This document shows, one piece after another, positions 25,115-36,545 of a stretch of 64,000 nt of DNA; position 1 is the first letter of the stretch, and every line of letters begins with the position of its first letter. The position numbers were made by a program, and so were the translations under genes. The notes below the pieces were generated by a model. The model ran no database searches. It was not told the origin of the DNA and saw nothing but the letters and a program-made list of their open reading frames with translations. The stretch is from positions 1 through 64,000 of the forward strand of contig NGBS01000020.1 in NCBI GenBank assembly GCA_002245135.1, written 5' to 3'. The stretch comes from Proteromonas lacertae (taxonomy: Eukaryota > Sar > Bigyra > Opalinata > Proteromonadidae).

Positions 25115-28100
25115 TTATACAATCAATTTTATAACTGCATCAAATGCACATAAACATATTCTGTTTATCTGTTCTTTCTTCAGAGAATCAAAGTCAATAT
25201 CAGATGATATTAAATTTCCACTCTTTTTAAACAATATTTCATTTGATCCAATTTCTTTCATTCTATTTGGTGTATTATCTGTAACTAAATGAAGATATTC
25301 AAGAGTGTATTTAATATCATATTTTACATAAAATCCACTACCATATGATGTAGAAGATCTTTCAGCATTCTATATTTATAGAATAAAAACAATACTATTA
25401 TCTTCTTTATTATTGTAACTGATTGAATCCAAATGTTATTCAATCTTTCATATGTTTTATTATTGAGATTTGAAACTTTTGATGAAAACTCATAATAGTT
25501 TTGTGTTTTGTTTATTTCATAGTATAATCTTCTATTCTCTCCAAACATTTTCTCAATATAATGTCTAAACAGTAAATAATGTTAGAAATATACTTATTTA
25601 TTGGAATAATTGACTTAAGGAAATTTATCTTTCTATAATCTGACTATTTTGATTAATATATAATAAAGAATATACAATATTTCTTAACACTAAATTGTTA
25701 GATTGAGTTTCATTACTTCTTTTATCATCTTTTCTTGTATTGGTAAATTGAGGAGTTTTAGTTATTAGTTTTCTTTGATTTGCAGGTTCAGATTGTGGCA
25801 TTAATCTATTCAGTTGTTTAATACAATTTTCATATTCTTCTAATCGATGAAAATTCTTATCAAATGTTATTCTTTTTGCTTCAGCTATTATCATATTTCC
25901 TTCATCACCTAAAAATGACAAACCTCCAACTCTAAATAATTATTTAATAAATAAATATTATACTTATTTAACATATCCTTCAATACCTTTATTCTCTCTA
26001 ATACATACTTTCTATCATCAGTTTTTTCAGTAATTACATTTCTTTTATTATCTTTCTTTTCTTCTTTCACAAATACAGTATAATTTTGTTCTTTTGATTC
26101 TACAATTGGATGTGGTTTTTGTTTTAGTTTTGGAAGTGTTTTTGGCTTTTCTTGTGTTTCTATTATTCCTTTCAACCTTTTTATATTTCCTTCATAACAC
26201 CCAATAGAATGCTTTTTATTATCATTTACATATTCTTTTCCTGTTGTAATTATTCTCTTTTCTTCATCATTACATTCTTCTTCTTTTATCTTTACTATTA
26301 ATTCACTTATCTCATTTATTCTTTCTTTTCTTTCTATTTGATATTCTTTAATAAAACCATCAAATTTCTCTTTCTCTTTTTCTAATTCTTCTTTTCTCTC
26401 TTTCAAATCTTCTCTTTGTGATTTAGTTAATATATTATTCAATATAAAAATATCTGAATAAAAAGGAAATTGATCAATTAAAAATTTTAGTTTACTTACC
26501 AATGCTTCAATTTCTTTAATTAATTCACTATTATCATCTATGATTATTTCTGATTTTGGTGATATTGGTTTAACATTTGTTTCAATTTGTTGTTTTATTA
26601 GTTTTAAATCTCCAATTAATCTTTCATAACCTTCAAGAGAGAAATATTTATCTTTATCAATCATTTCTTTACTACTCTCTGATATTTTATCTTTACCAAT
26701 GCTATTATAATAAATATAAATATGTAAATATACTATTCTACTAACCCATTTATTACATTAATCTTTTCTTCCCTTGCTGGATTATAATTCTTCAAAAACC
26801 TCTCAAATTTCAATATTTCTTTACATATTTTTGACTTTCTTTCTTCTTGATCTTTTATATCTTTCAACATTATGTTTATTCTATCAACACCTTGGTAAAA
26901 TGGATATTTACTAACCAATTCTTGTAATCTCTTTTCATTTTCAATAGCTTCCTCTTCAACATCTTCATCTGGATAATTTTCATCTTCTTGTACCACTTTA
27001 TTATTCTTTTTCGAAACTACATTTGGCTATTTATCAATAAACATATTTATAATTATACATTATTATTTAGAAATACAATCAATTCACTTATGAAATTGTC
27101 ATATTCAATTAATTGTAATACTCTATCTGGATCTGTATATTTGTTGGATTTTGTCAATATTGGATCACAATCATCATCAAATTCATTACTTATTATTCTA
27201 TTAAATATAATTAATGATATATAATCATACAATTCAACCAACTCATTCACTTTACTCATCTTTTCTTTTTTTCTTTCTTCATAATCTTTTATGAATTTCT
27301 ATAACAAATATATAAACTGAATTTCTGTAATATACTTCCATTTTTTCTAATCTATCACTCAATTTCTTTTCTTGTTTTTCTTTTTCTATTTTATCTATTT
27401 CATTTAACAGAGTATTTGCTGTGTCAGTTCCTGGATAGACTGAATAGTATTGATTTAGATAACTATGTATTTTTTCTTTCATTTCTTCAATTTTATTATT
27501 ATTATTATATGTTTTATTTGATTTTGTTGTTTCTAAATACAACTTTTTGTGATTTTCCAATTCTTTTTCTTTTGATCTAATTTCTTCTAGATCATTCTTC
27601 AAAATGAAATCCTTACTTCTTATTTCATACATTAATTCTCCTAAATATTGAATAAACTGATCTTTTGACTTTGAATTGGGATATGATTCTATTTCTCTTT
27701 GAATATCATATCTATAAAAACATTAACTAATATAAAAAATACATATTTGATTCTATTTCATTTCTAAGTTTACTACAATTCAAAATCAGATTTGAATCTT
27801 TTACTATTCTAGTAAATATTGTCTTTATATTCTCTTTTTCTCTTATTAATCCACTTTGTACTTTTACTTCCTCAAAACATTTGAATTTAGTATTGTCAGT
27901 TATTTTGTATTTCCAATATCCTTTCTTCATTAAACCATTGTACAAATTACCATAACTTATACATTCATCCATGTTTATTGTCTTGTTTAATACCAAATAT
28001 TTACTTTTTAATCCATTCTTTAAATAATCTATTAATATTGATTGAATATAGGGAATTCGACTACTTCCACCTATTATTAATATCTCTATCTCACTCTTTT

Positions 28101-29202
28101 CTTTTTCTTTCACACATGATTCTTTTATACTTTTGGATAATAATTCTATTATCTTTTCTTTCATTCCGTTTTGTTTCAATAATTCATTTAGTTCATTTAC
28201 ACTGTAATCACATTCATAATCTTCTAATCCACAATCGATTGTCAGCTGAATCTATAGTATATTAACATTAATGAAATATTATATATTGATATACAGAATC
28301 AGCTCCATCTGCACTCAATTTCTCTTTCATCTTGATTATTTCATCTAGTATCTTTATATAAGTCTTGTTTTTACATTCTTCTTCTTTTATTTTCAATTTA
28401 CGACATATTGATTTTAGAAGTAATTCATCAATTAATCGACCATTTATGTCTTGACTGTTTAGATGATTCAAAATTTTACATTCATCTTTCTTATATTCAC
28501 TCAATGTTATATTCATATTTATATATCCAATATCAATTATCAATATTCGATGAATTTCACCAGCTTTCATTTTGGAATTATTCTCATATCCATAACATAA
28601 ACTGATACTCGTATATTCAGGTATTATATCTATCACTTTTAAATCAATCATCTCATATATCTCTTTTAAGTATAATATTGATGCTTTATCATAATAACTA
28701 GGAAATGATATTATTACTTCATTTCCTTCTTTTATCATTGATTCTTTTATTTCATTTAAATTTAATAAATATAGTAAATTGATTGATAAATATTCTTCAA
28801 TACTGTATTTACTTTTTATATGAAAATATAATATTCCATCTTTTATCTTCACTGTATTTGGCGAATATTTCCATTTTTCTTTTTCTAATACATCTTCTTT
28901 CTCTAGCATTTTCCCAAAGTATTCTTTCAATTCAATACTGAAATTATCAAAATATCGACATTTCTATTCATTAACATTTCAATATCAATATTTATATACT
29001 TGAGTAGTAGCTGCTCTTCCATATAAGAATTTTGGATCAGCAAACACGACACACACTCTGTTTTTATAGATTTAGTTATTTTATACTGAGTTGATTTTTC
29101 TGAATAAGGATTTTCGATTAATTTATTGATCTTACCATCAGAAGCTGTTAAAGTGATTTTTCTTCCTCCAAAATCTAATCCATAAAAATAGTTATTTGCC
29201 AT
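25115..29202 (-). CDS. Hsp110-like chaperone with YP-repeat C-terminus, copy A
   Basis: Hsp70-superfamily protein, closest by eye to Hsp110. ATPase-domain marks: YGLDFGGRKITLTA (phosphate 1), PEYTSISLCYGYE (connect), IIDIGYINMNITLSE (phosphate 2, lacking GGGT), KEKLSADGADSIQLTI, and GGSSRIPYIQSIL (adenosine). Then MDECISYGN and WKYKITD, as in Hsp110 just before its beta domain. The substrate beta-sandwich is absent. After about 40 residues comes a lid-like helix (LRNEIESNIYDIQREIESYP), then further YP repeats: SKYPFYQGVDRIN (26,910) and IDQFPFYSDIFIL (26,460). A unique tail ends LIV at TAA 25115-25117, or continues a few residues through a last intron. At 28,930 the frame breaks in the ATPase domain exactly as in copy B. 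Introns include one of 19 nt. Confidence 0.75.
27299..27317 (-). other. 19-nt spliceosomal intron
   Basis: GTTTATATATTTGTTATAG on the minus strand. Splicing joins VYYRNS to KFIKDYEERKKEK, restoring the F-x-x-x-Y-x-x-x-R/K repeat end seen in sister repeats. Shortest intron I could support here. Confidence 0.6.
27886..29184. repeat. 1.3-kb near-identical duplication, copy A
   Basis: Matches 31820-33118 at a constant offset of 3,934 bp. I noticed only two substitutions (27894 T/C and one near 29,087 G/A). It covers the Hsp110-like ATPase domain including its intron, and stops abruptly at both ends. Confidence 0.92.
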
Positions 29203-29296
29203 CGAATTATTAGTAGTTTAAAAACAAATTTTCATAAATAAAACCTGTTTTCAAAGTGTATATAAGATAAAAAAAAGAAAAAACGATTTGTGAACT

Positions 29297-29304
29297 TCAA
29301 GCTT
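29297..29304. promoter_or_regulatory. TCAAGCTT motif upstream of the Hsp110-like copy A
   Basis: Lies about 95 bp upstream of the ATG at 29202, in the gap to RNase H2A. Same word as at 4322, 7550 and 12800. It is absent upstream of copy B. Confidence 0.28.
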
Positions 29305-29414
29305 AATGTTTGAGTATTTTACATTTCAAATATATTTTTTTATATCAAAGCAATTATTTCATATATTAATGGTATAATATAGTAAATTACAAACAAATTA
29401 AACTACTACTATAC

Positions 29415-30376
29415 TTAAAATATTGAGTTACAACGATTTATTCCAATATTCTCAAAAAAAGGATTTCGCTTCAATTTCTTTTGTGGAGAAGAATAATTAT
29501 TCTCTTCATCATCTTCTTCATAATCACTCCATTCTACATTACAACATAAATGATCAATATCTTTTTCATTTTCGTCTCCTTGTAAGATATTTTTTGCTGT
29601 ACCCCAACTAAATCTTACTAAACTATTATTCTTAAAACCAAATAAATGATGAGTATGCGATTTAACATAATCTTTCGTTATTTCATCACCAGGATATCCT
29701 GATCCTATTAATATATCATCATTTGCTTTAGAATAATCAGTTAATATTTTATCTCTTGTTACTTTCGCACATATACTTGCAGCTGATACACATTTGTATA
29801 AACTATCTGCCTTTGGACATACAGTTATTTTGATATTATAATTTGAAAAAATATTTGATAAAAATTGCTGATATTTCTCTGCAGATCCTACTGTATCAAC
29901 ATATATTTCTCTGATATTTACATTTTCATCTAAAACATGTTGTATTAAGTTTACAGCTGCATTATGACTAATTTGGTTTAAATTATATGGTATTCTAGTT
30001 AATAGAATAATAAATATACGGTTTCAACATGTTTGCTGATATTTCTTCAGGAGAAATAATTCTCAACACATATCCTATTTTTTCATTGCTTTTAAGACTT
30101 TCAAATAGTTCTTCTCGTTTTTCAGGTTTTAATGCTTTTGAATCTACAAATTTATTAGAAATTTCACAAAATACCATCAAATTCTGATTTATTCATCTCT
30201 TTAGCATATTTTAAAGGCCAATATGCACATCCATATACCATAGGTCCTAGAACAGGTCCTCTTCCTGCTTCATCGATTCCTAAGCATACTGGTTCTTTAT
30301 TTTTGCAACAGTCAGGAACTCTGCTTATAATATATTCCTCTTTCCATAGATTTTCTGTTTTAAGTCCTTCCATCAC
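29415..30376 (-). CDS. RNASEH2A: Ribonuclease H2 catalytic subunit A
   Basis: Cleaves RNA of RNA-DNA hybrids and excises single ribonucleotides from nuclear DNA. The catalytic start is [19 protein letters not shown] (first Asp and Glu of the DEDD site). After an intron (30144-30174) comes [17 protein letters not shown], and after a second (29995-30019) [13 protein letters not shown]. Then [34 protein letters not shown] (third acidic residue and conserved core), [14 protein letters not shown] and LVRFSWGTA follow, with an acidic and basic tail ending NSIF at TAA 29415-29417. Length is about 300 residues, as expected. It sits between the two Hsp110-like copies on the same strand. Confidence 0.95.
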
Positions 30377-30475
30377 TCTATATTTTAAAAATGAGAATAT
30401 GGTGTGTCAAAAGTTTTCACAACAACCACAAAAATGAAAAATGAAAAATAATATTAAATAATTGATTATTTTACA

Positions 30476-33124
30476 CTAAAGCATATCTTCTTCCATAATT
30501 TTTGTATATTCATCCTAATGAGAATATAAAATCAAATTTATACAATCAAACTTTTCAGAAATTTCAATGACTTGTTTAATAGTTGAGTTGAAATAAAATT
30601 ACATCTATAGACATCATTAGGTGATGATATCAAATTTAATAATTTACAATCAGTTTTTATTTTAATCAAAATATCATTCTCTCTTGATATACCATTCATA
30701 AAAGATCTATTCATTATATTATATAAAATACAAAATATAAAAAATCAAATCATCTATCTTACTTCCATTTAATGATAGCTTCAATTCTTCTATTATATCT
30801 TTTAATATAAAAACGACATTTTCTTTCCAAATACTATACAATTCTCCATAACCTTTTTCCATAAAACTCTTATAATGTAATATTTTATAAACTATATCCT
30901 TGCTTTTCTTATTCTTTATAGAAGAGATATTACAATTTTGAATATCCATAATAAACTTTCTATAAATATAAAAATAATATATACGCTGAGTATTCTAAGT
31001 TATGTAATAACTGTTTTCTAAATATATCTTCATTACTTGTTTTTAATGATGTTTCAATCTAAAAAATATATATGATAATGAAATATCTTACAGGAATGAG
31101 AAGAGATGAATTTATATCACTTAAGAAGTTATTATATTCACTAAGGTCAAAGCATTTTCCATCTTGAATATAAAACTTTGCTTTGTCAAGTTTTTCGATT
31201 GGTATTTTCATATTGTCGATCAAATACTTTATTTGATTAATTTTATCATCTTTTATTTTGTTATATTCAGAAATGAATTTTTTATACTTTTCATATCTCA
31301 TATTTATTTTCTTAATGTAATTTGATAAATCATTATTTACTTTTCCATTCACTAATAGTTCTTCAACAACATCTTTGGCTTGATAAAAAGGATATTGATT
31401 TATGAATTGCTTCAATCTCTTTTCAATTATTTCAATGCTAAATATATCTGTTTTTCTGCATTCAATTTCTTTCATTAAATTTTTCAATTCTTCAATATCA
31501 TTCTTTTTCTTAAAATCATTATTGTGTAAAAACAACAGTATTTCACATAAATAATCATCAAACTCATTATACACATTTTCATCCTCATCTTCTATTTTTC
31601 GTTGATATTCATATCTACATAGAATAACATAAACATTCTATACATCATATTTTCAATATCATTTCTCAGCTTACCACATTCATTCACTTTTTCTTGCTCA
31701 TTTGTTATATCATTATATTGAGATTTAATTATCATCAAATACTTCTTTAAATTGAATATGTCATTATATTCTTTTCTATTTGATAGTTTTTCATTAATAT
31801 TCATATATAAACTGCTATTTTTAGTACTGTCAGTTATTTTGTATTTCCAATATCCTTTCTTCATTAAACCATTGTACAAATTACCATAACTTATACATTC
31901 ATCCATGTTTATTGTCTTGTTTAATACCAAATATTTACTTTTTAATCCATTCTTTAAATAATCTATTAATATTGATTGAATATAGGGAATTCGACTACTT
32001 CCACCTATTATTAATATCTCTATCTCACTCTTTTCTTTTTCTTTCACACATGATTCTTTTATACTTTTGGATAATAATTCTATTATCTTTTCTTTCATTC
32101 CGTTTTGTTTCAATAATTCATTTAGTTCATTTACACTGTAATCACATTCATAATCTTCTAATCCACAATCGATTGTCAGCTGAATCTATAGTATATTAAC
32201 ATTAATGAAATATTATATATTGATATACAGAATCAGCTCCATCTGCACTCAATTTCTCTTTCATCTTGATTATTTCATCTAGTATCTTTATATAAGTCTT
32301 GTTTTTACATTCTTCTTCTTTTATTTTCAATTTACGACATATTGATTTTAGAAGTAATTCATCAATTAATCGACCATTTATGTCTTGACTGTTTAGATGA
32401 TTCAAAATTTTACATTCATCTTTCTTATATTCACTCAATGTTATATTCATATTTATATATCCAATATCAATTATCAATATTCGATGAATTTCACCAGCTT
32501 TCATTTTGGAATTATTCTCATATCCATAACATAAACTGATACTCGTATATTCAGGTATTATATCTATCACTTTTAAATCAATCATCTCATATATCTCTTT
32601 TAAGTATAATATTGATGCTTTATCATAATAACTAGGAAATGATATTATTACTTCATTTCCTTCTTTTATCATTGATTCTTTTATTTCATTTAAATTTAAT
32701 AAATATAGTAAATTGATTGATAAATATTCTTCAATACTGTATTTACTTTTTATATGAAAATATAATATTCCATCTTTTATCTTCACTGTATTTGGCGAAT
32801 ATTTCCATTTTTCTTTTTCTAATACATCTTCTTTCTCTAGCATTTTCCCAAAGTATTCTTTCAATTCAATACTGAAATTATCAAAATATCGACATTTCTA
32901 TTCATTAACATTTCAATATCAATATTTATATACTTGAGTAGTAGCTGCTCTTCCATATAAGAATTTTGGATCAGCAAACACGACACACACTCTGTTTTTA
33001 TAGATTTAGTTATTTTATACTGAGTTAATTTTTCTGAATAAGGATTTTCGATTAATTTATTGATCTTACCATCAGAAGCTGTTAAAGTGATTTTTCTTCC
33101 TCCAAAATCTAATCCATATAACAT
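30476..33124 (-). CDS. Hsp110-like chaperone with YP-repeat C-terminus, copy B
   Basis: The ATPase domain is almost identical in DNA to copy A (31820-33118), including the same frame break at 32,864. The first residues differ (MLYGLDFGG). After KITDSTK the sequences part: copy B has KLRNDIENMMYRIYEYQRK, then FDDYLCEILLFLHNND (Hsp70-lid-like helices). One clear YP repeat follows, INQYPFYQAKDVVEEL (31,390), ending YEKYKKFISEYNKIKDD. A 20-nt intron lies at 31615-31634. The tail, after several short introns, ends LKSLIV; a last intron may add DEYTKIMEEDML to TAG 30476-30478. It is shorter than copy A because it has fewer repeats. No substrate beta domain is seen. Confidence 0.72.
31615..31634 (-). 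other. 20-nt spliceosomal intron
   Basis: GTTTATGTTATTCTATGTAG on the minus strand. Splicing joins NMMYR to IYEYQRKIEDED in frame. Confidence 0.6.
31820..33118. repeat. 1.3-kb near-identical duplication, copy B
   Basis: Partner of 27886-29184. The two copies are direct repeats about 3.9 kb apart, with RNase H2A and the diverged copy-B C-terminus between them. Confidence 0.92.
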
Positions 33125-33273
33125 TTACAATTATTTTAACATAAATATATATAATTTATAGTCTAAATAGTTAGAATGAGGTGTATAGATGAATTTTTAA
33201 TATTTCAAGTGAAAATTTTCATAACCCCATTCATTTAAAAAAGCAAATAACACAACAAATAGAATAAATATAC

Positions 33274-34228
33274 TTATAAATTACATGTATTGATTGGTAA
33301 ATATGGCCATGGCTGTGGATGGTACTGCTTAATACTCTCATCATACTTTTTATTCAATTTTGCTTCTTCAATTTCAATCATATTCAACTTATCTCCAAAG
33401 AGTTTTGTTTTAAAATTATTTAATTCTGTTTTACTAAGATCATCAAGTTTAAGCATCTGTAAATTCTTGTGGAATTGATTTGATTTTTCTTCATACACTA
33501 AAAGACAACATATATAATATCAAATACATTTCTTTTTGCTTTGCTTATCAACTATTAAACATTAAATATATATTAATATATACTCTTTTTCTTTCTATTT
33601 CTTAACAACATAATATTCTTAATCCATTCTTCATTTAACACTAGCTACAGTTTTAAGATTGAGAGAATTAATTATACTTTAGTGTTATTTATCAAAAGAT
33701 CATTCTCTATATCATATGAATGAGATAATGGCTGTAATGGCTTGTCAGCTACTTCCCATTTTGGAACTGGAGCAATTAATTCAGACTATTTAACATTAAC
33801 ATCAAAGTATTGTAGTATACTTCATCAAAAGCATCTTCTTCTTTTTCTTTATTCTTTTTTTCATCACTACTATCACTATCAGAGGGTATATTATTTTCTC
33901 TCTCTGTTTCATTTTTCAAAATTTGTATATCTTTGTCATATATATTAAGTTCTTCATTATGGTTTATATTATCAACTTGTTGACTGTTATAATAGTAATA
34001 AAACTGATTATTGTCTGTCTCATGAGGACATTGTGTATAATGTGTATTATAATGGCTATTAAATTTCTTATATCTGAAAGTCTCCTCAAAATATGGATAA
34101 TTAACCATCAAATATTCCTAAGAATAAATAGATTATGTAAATACATTAAAAAAGGATTTGCATATTTTACAATCTTCAGGATTATTATATGTTTCACTAT
34201 TTCTATCCAAAAATTCGTTTTTGATCAT
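33274..34228 (-). CDS. Uncharacterised acidic protein with a CxxC motif
   Basis: Not recognised. ATG 34228 gives MIKNEFLDRN, then PEDCKICKSFFNEY joined across an intron. His/Cys positions follow (HYNTHYTQCPHE) that could make a CxxC...H...C metal site. An acidic Ser/Asp/Glu/Lys tract comes next (near 33,850), then APVPKWEVADKPLQPL, a basic helix (LLRNRKKKIDKQSKKK) and a charged helical end with HPQPWPYLP. Five short introns splice in frame. About 250 residues. The layout suggests a nuclear protein, but that is a guess. Divergent from the kinase gene at 34398. Confidence 0.6.
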
Positions 34229-34397
34229 AAGATCCAACAAATACACAAAATACAAAATAATATCAAAATATTTATTCGTTTCTCATGTTCAGTGATTCAT
34301 TGATTATACTCTTATTATTATTCATCCTCATCATTATAATAGATCTTATCATATTGATCAATATATAATATTTCAATAAGGTTTACTAATTACGTAG

Positions 34398-36406
34398 ATG
34401 AGTACAGGTTCTCAAAGTGATGCAGAAGGGCATTATGTTGAAGAGTCACCTCAGAAAAGATATGTTAGAGTATAATTCATCATAGTTTATTCATTCATAG
34501 TATGATAAGTTAATTGGTGCTGGATCTTTCAAGAGAGTGTATCTTTTTTTGTAATCGTTATATTATTTTGTTAATCTTAACTATCCTTTTAGATATGCTG
34601 GATATGATAGAAACGCCTGTTGTGAAATCGCTTGGAATGTTATTCCATTATCAGTAATTCCGAAAGTGGAACAGAAGCGAATCATATTAGAAGCAAAATT
34701 AATGCAAACTCTGAATCACAAGAACATTATTCATTGTTTATCAACATGGTACGTTAAAGAAACAGAAACAATAGTGACAATTACAGAAAAACTAAATTCT
34801 GGTAGTTTATCTGAGTATTTAATCATATATATTTATTTCTATCATTTTAATTAGTTTTATTAAAGACAAAGAAGTCTCCTTAAAAGCAATAAAGAAATGG
34901 TGTATTCAAATCTTAGATGGATTAAACTACTTACATAGCCAAATACCAAAGATCATACATAGAGATATAAAATGTGCCAATTTATTCTACGATTCAATTA
35001 ATGGTTTAATAAAAATAGGTGATTTAGGTTTATCAAAACAGATGAAAGATGATAAATGTTCTACTCTACTTGGAACACCTGAATATATGGCTCCAGAGTT
35101 ATGTAAACAGTTAAAATATGATGAAAAAGTAGATATTTATGCATTTGGTATGTGTTTCTGTGAATTATTGACAGGAGAAATCCCGTATAAAGAATGTGCT
35201 GGAATAGGTCAAATATTTTTAAAAGTGAGTAAAGGTGAACCACCATTACTATTAAATAATTTAAATAAAAGAAAGATATTATCACCTAAAGAAATAGAAG
35301 ACGTTAAAGACTTAGTGTCCAGAATTATTCATTATGATCCAAATATGAGACCATCAGCTTGTGAATTATTACATTATAAATTCTTCAGAGAAACAACTGG
35401 TGAAACATCAACACCTGTTCCTGTGTTAAATAATGGAAAATTAAGGAAAAGAATAAAAGATAAAACGAATAGTGGAATAGCTAAATCATTAACAATTACT
35501 GCTGATACTGGTGATATTGATATTGAGAGTGAATTACAAAGACATGGGGTGGATGGTGAAAGAACCTCTTTACCTGTATTATCATCACCAACACAAACAA
35601 CTGATAAGAAAACTATGAAAACACCACCACAACTACATCCACAACCAATTGCTAAACAAATGTTAACAACAATTCCATCTGAACCAAATAGTAAAGATGT
35701 ATCACCTGAATTAAAAAGTATTCCAATTCCAACACCAACTGTTACACCTCAACAGACATTATCACCATCATCATCATCCAATACATATAATATAACACCT
35801 AATACAGCTAATACACCTAATACAACTGTACAACAACAACAACAATTACCACTTCCACTGTATCAATTAGATGATATTACAAACAATGGTCATCTTCAAC
35901 AACAACAACAACCAATACAATTACAACAACAACCAAATAGCCTTCCAATGTCACCAGTACAATTACCTAAAACACCATTATTATCATCACCAATAAATGG
36001 AATGAATAATAATATTCAACCTACAATGATTAAAGATAAAACAGCATCTTTTTGTTCAACAACTCCAATAACGAGTATATCATTAACTTCATCTGTTACA
36101 CCAAGAGAATATAGTAATAGTCTTCTATATATACCAATACAACAACTACAACAGAATGTAGTAGAGAATGTAAGAGATCAAAAAGAATATAATTTGGTTG
36201 TTACAAATTACGATATTGCTAATCATTTTATTTATATTACATTTGGTAGAGAACAAGCTCAACCTTATCCTTTGCATAGTATTTTAACTTATCTCAAATC
36301 TTCTGTATTTCATGAAGAAACTAGAGAAAGGTTACTTACTGATTTACGAGTGCAAGCAAGAACTATGTTAGATTCACAGAATTGTGATGAGCGTTTTTGG
36401 AATTGA
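34398..36406 (+). CDS. WNK-type serine/threonine kinase
   Basis: WNK kinases move the ATP-binding lysine from beta-strand 3 to the glycine loop. Here the loop is GAGSFKRVY (with Lys) and strand 3 reads EIAWNVI (no Lys), the WNK arrangement. The catalytic loop is IIHRDIKCANLF, the metal motif KIGDLGL (DLG, as in WNKs) and the activation segment LGTPEYMAPE. Then VDIYAFGMCFCELLTGE and RPSACELLHYKFF follow. Introns at 34470-34500, 34539-34592 and 34815-34854 splice in frame. After the kinase domain (about residues 30-290) comes a long Gln/Pro/Ser/Thr-rich tail, then a short conserved-looking end (VVTNYDIANHFIYITFGRE), possibly an OSR1-like or PF2-like domain. Ends TGA, showing that TGA is a stop in host genes. 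Confidence 0.9.
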
Positions 36407-36545
36407 TTCTATATATGATGTAATTAACATAAAACATAAAAATTTATTTATCTATCATTATGTATAAATTGCTTAATGAGTAGTAAAATGAAATACAAAA
36501 CTAATACAATCAAGCCAAAAAGTTTGAATTTAAAATTTGAAACGA

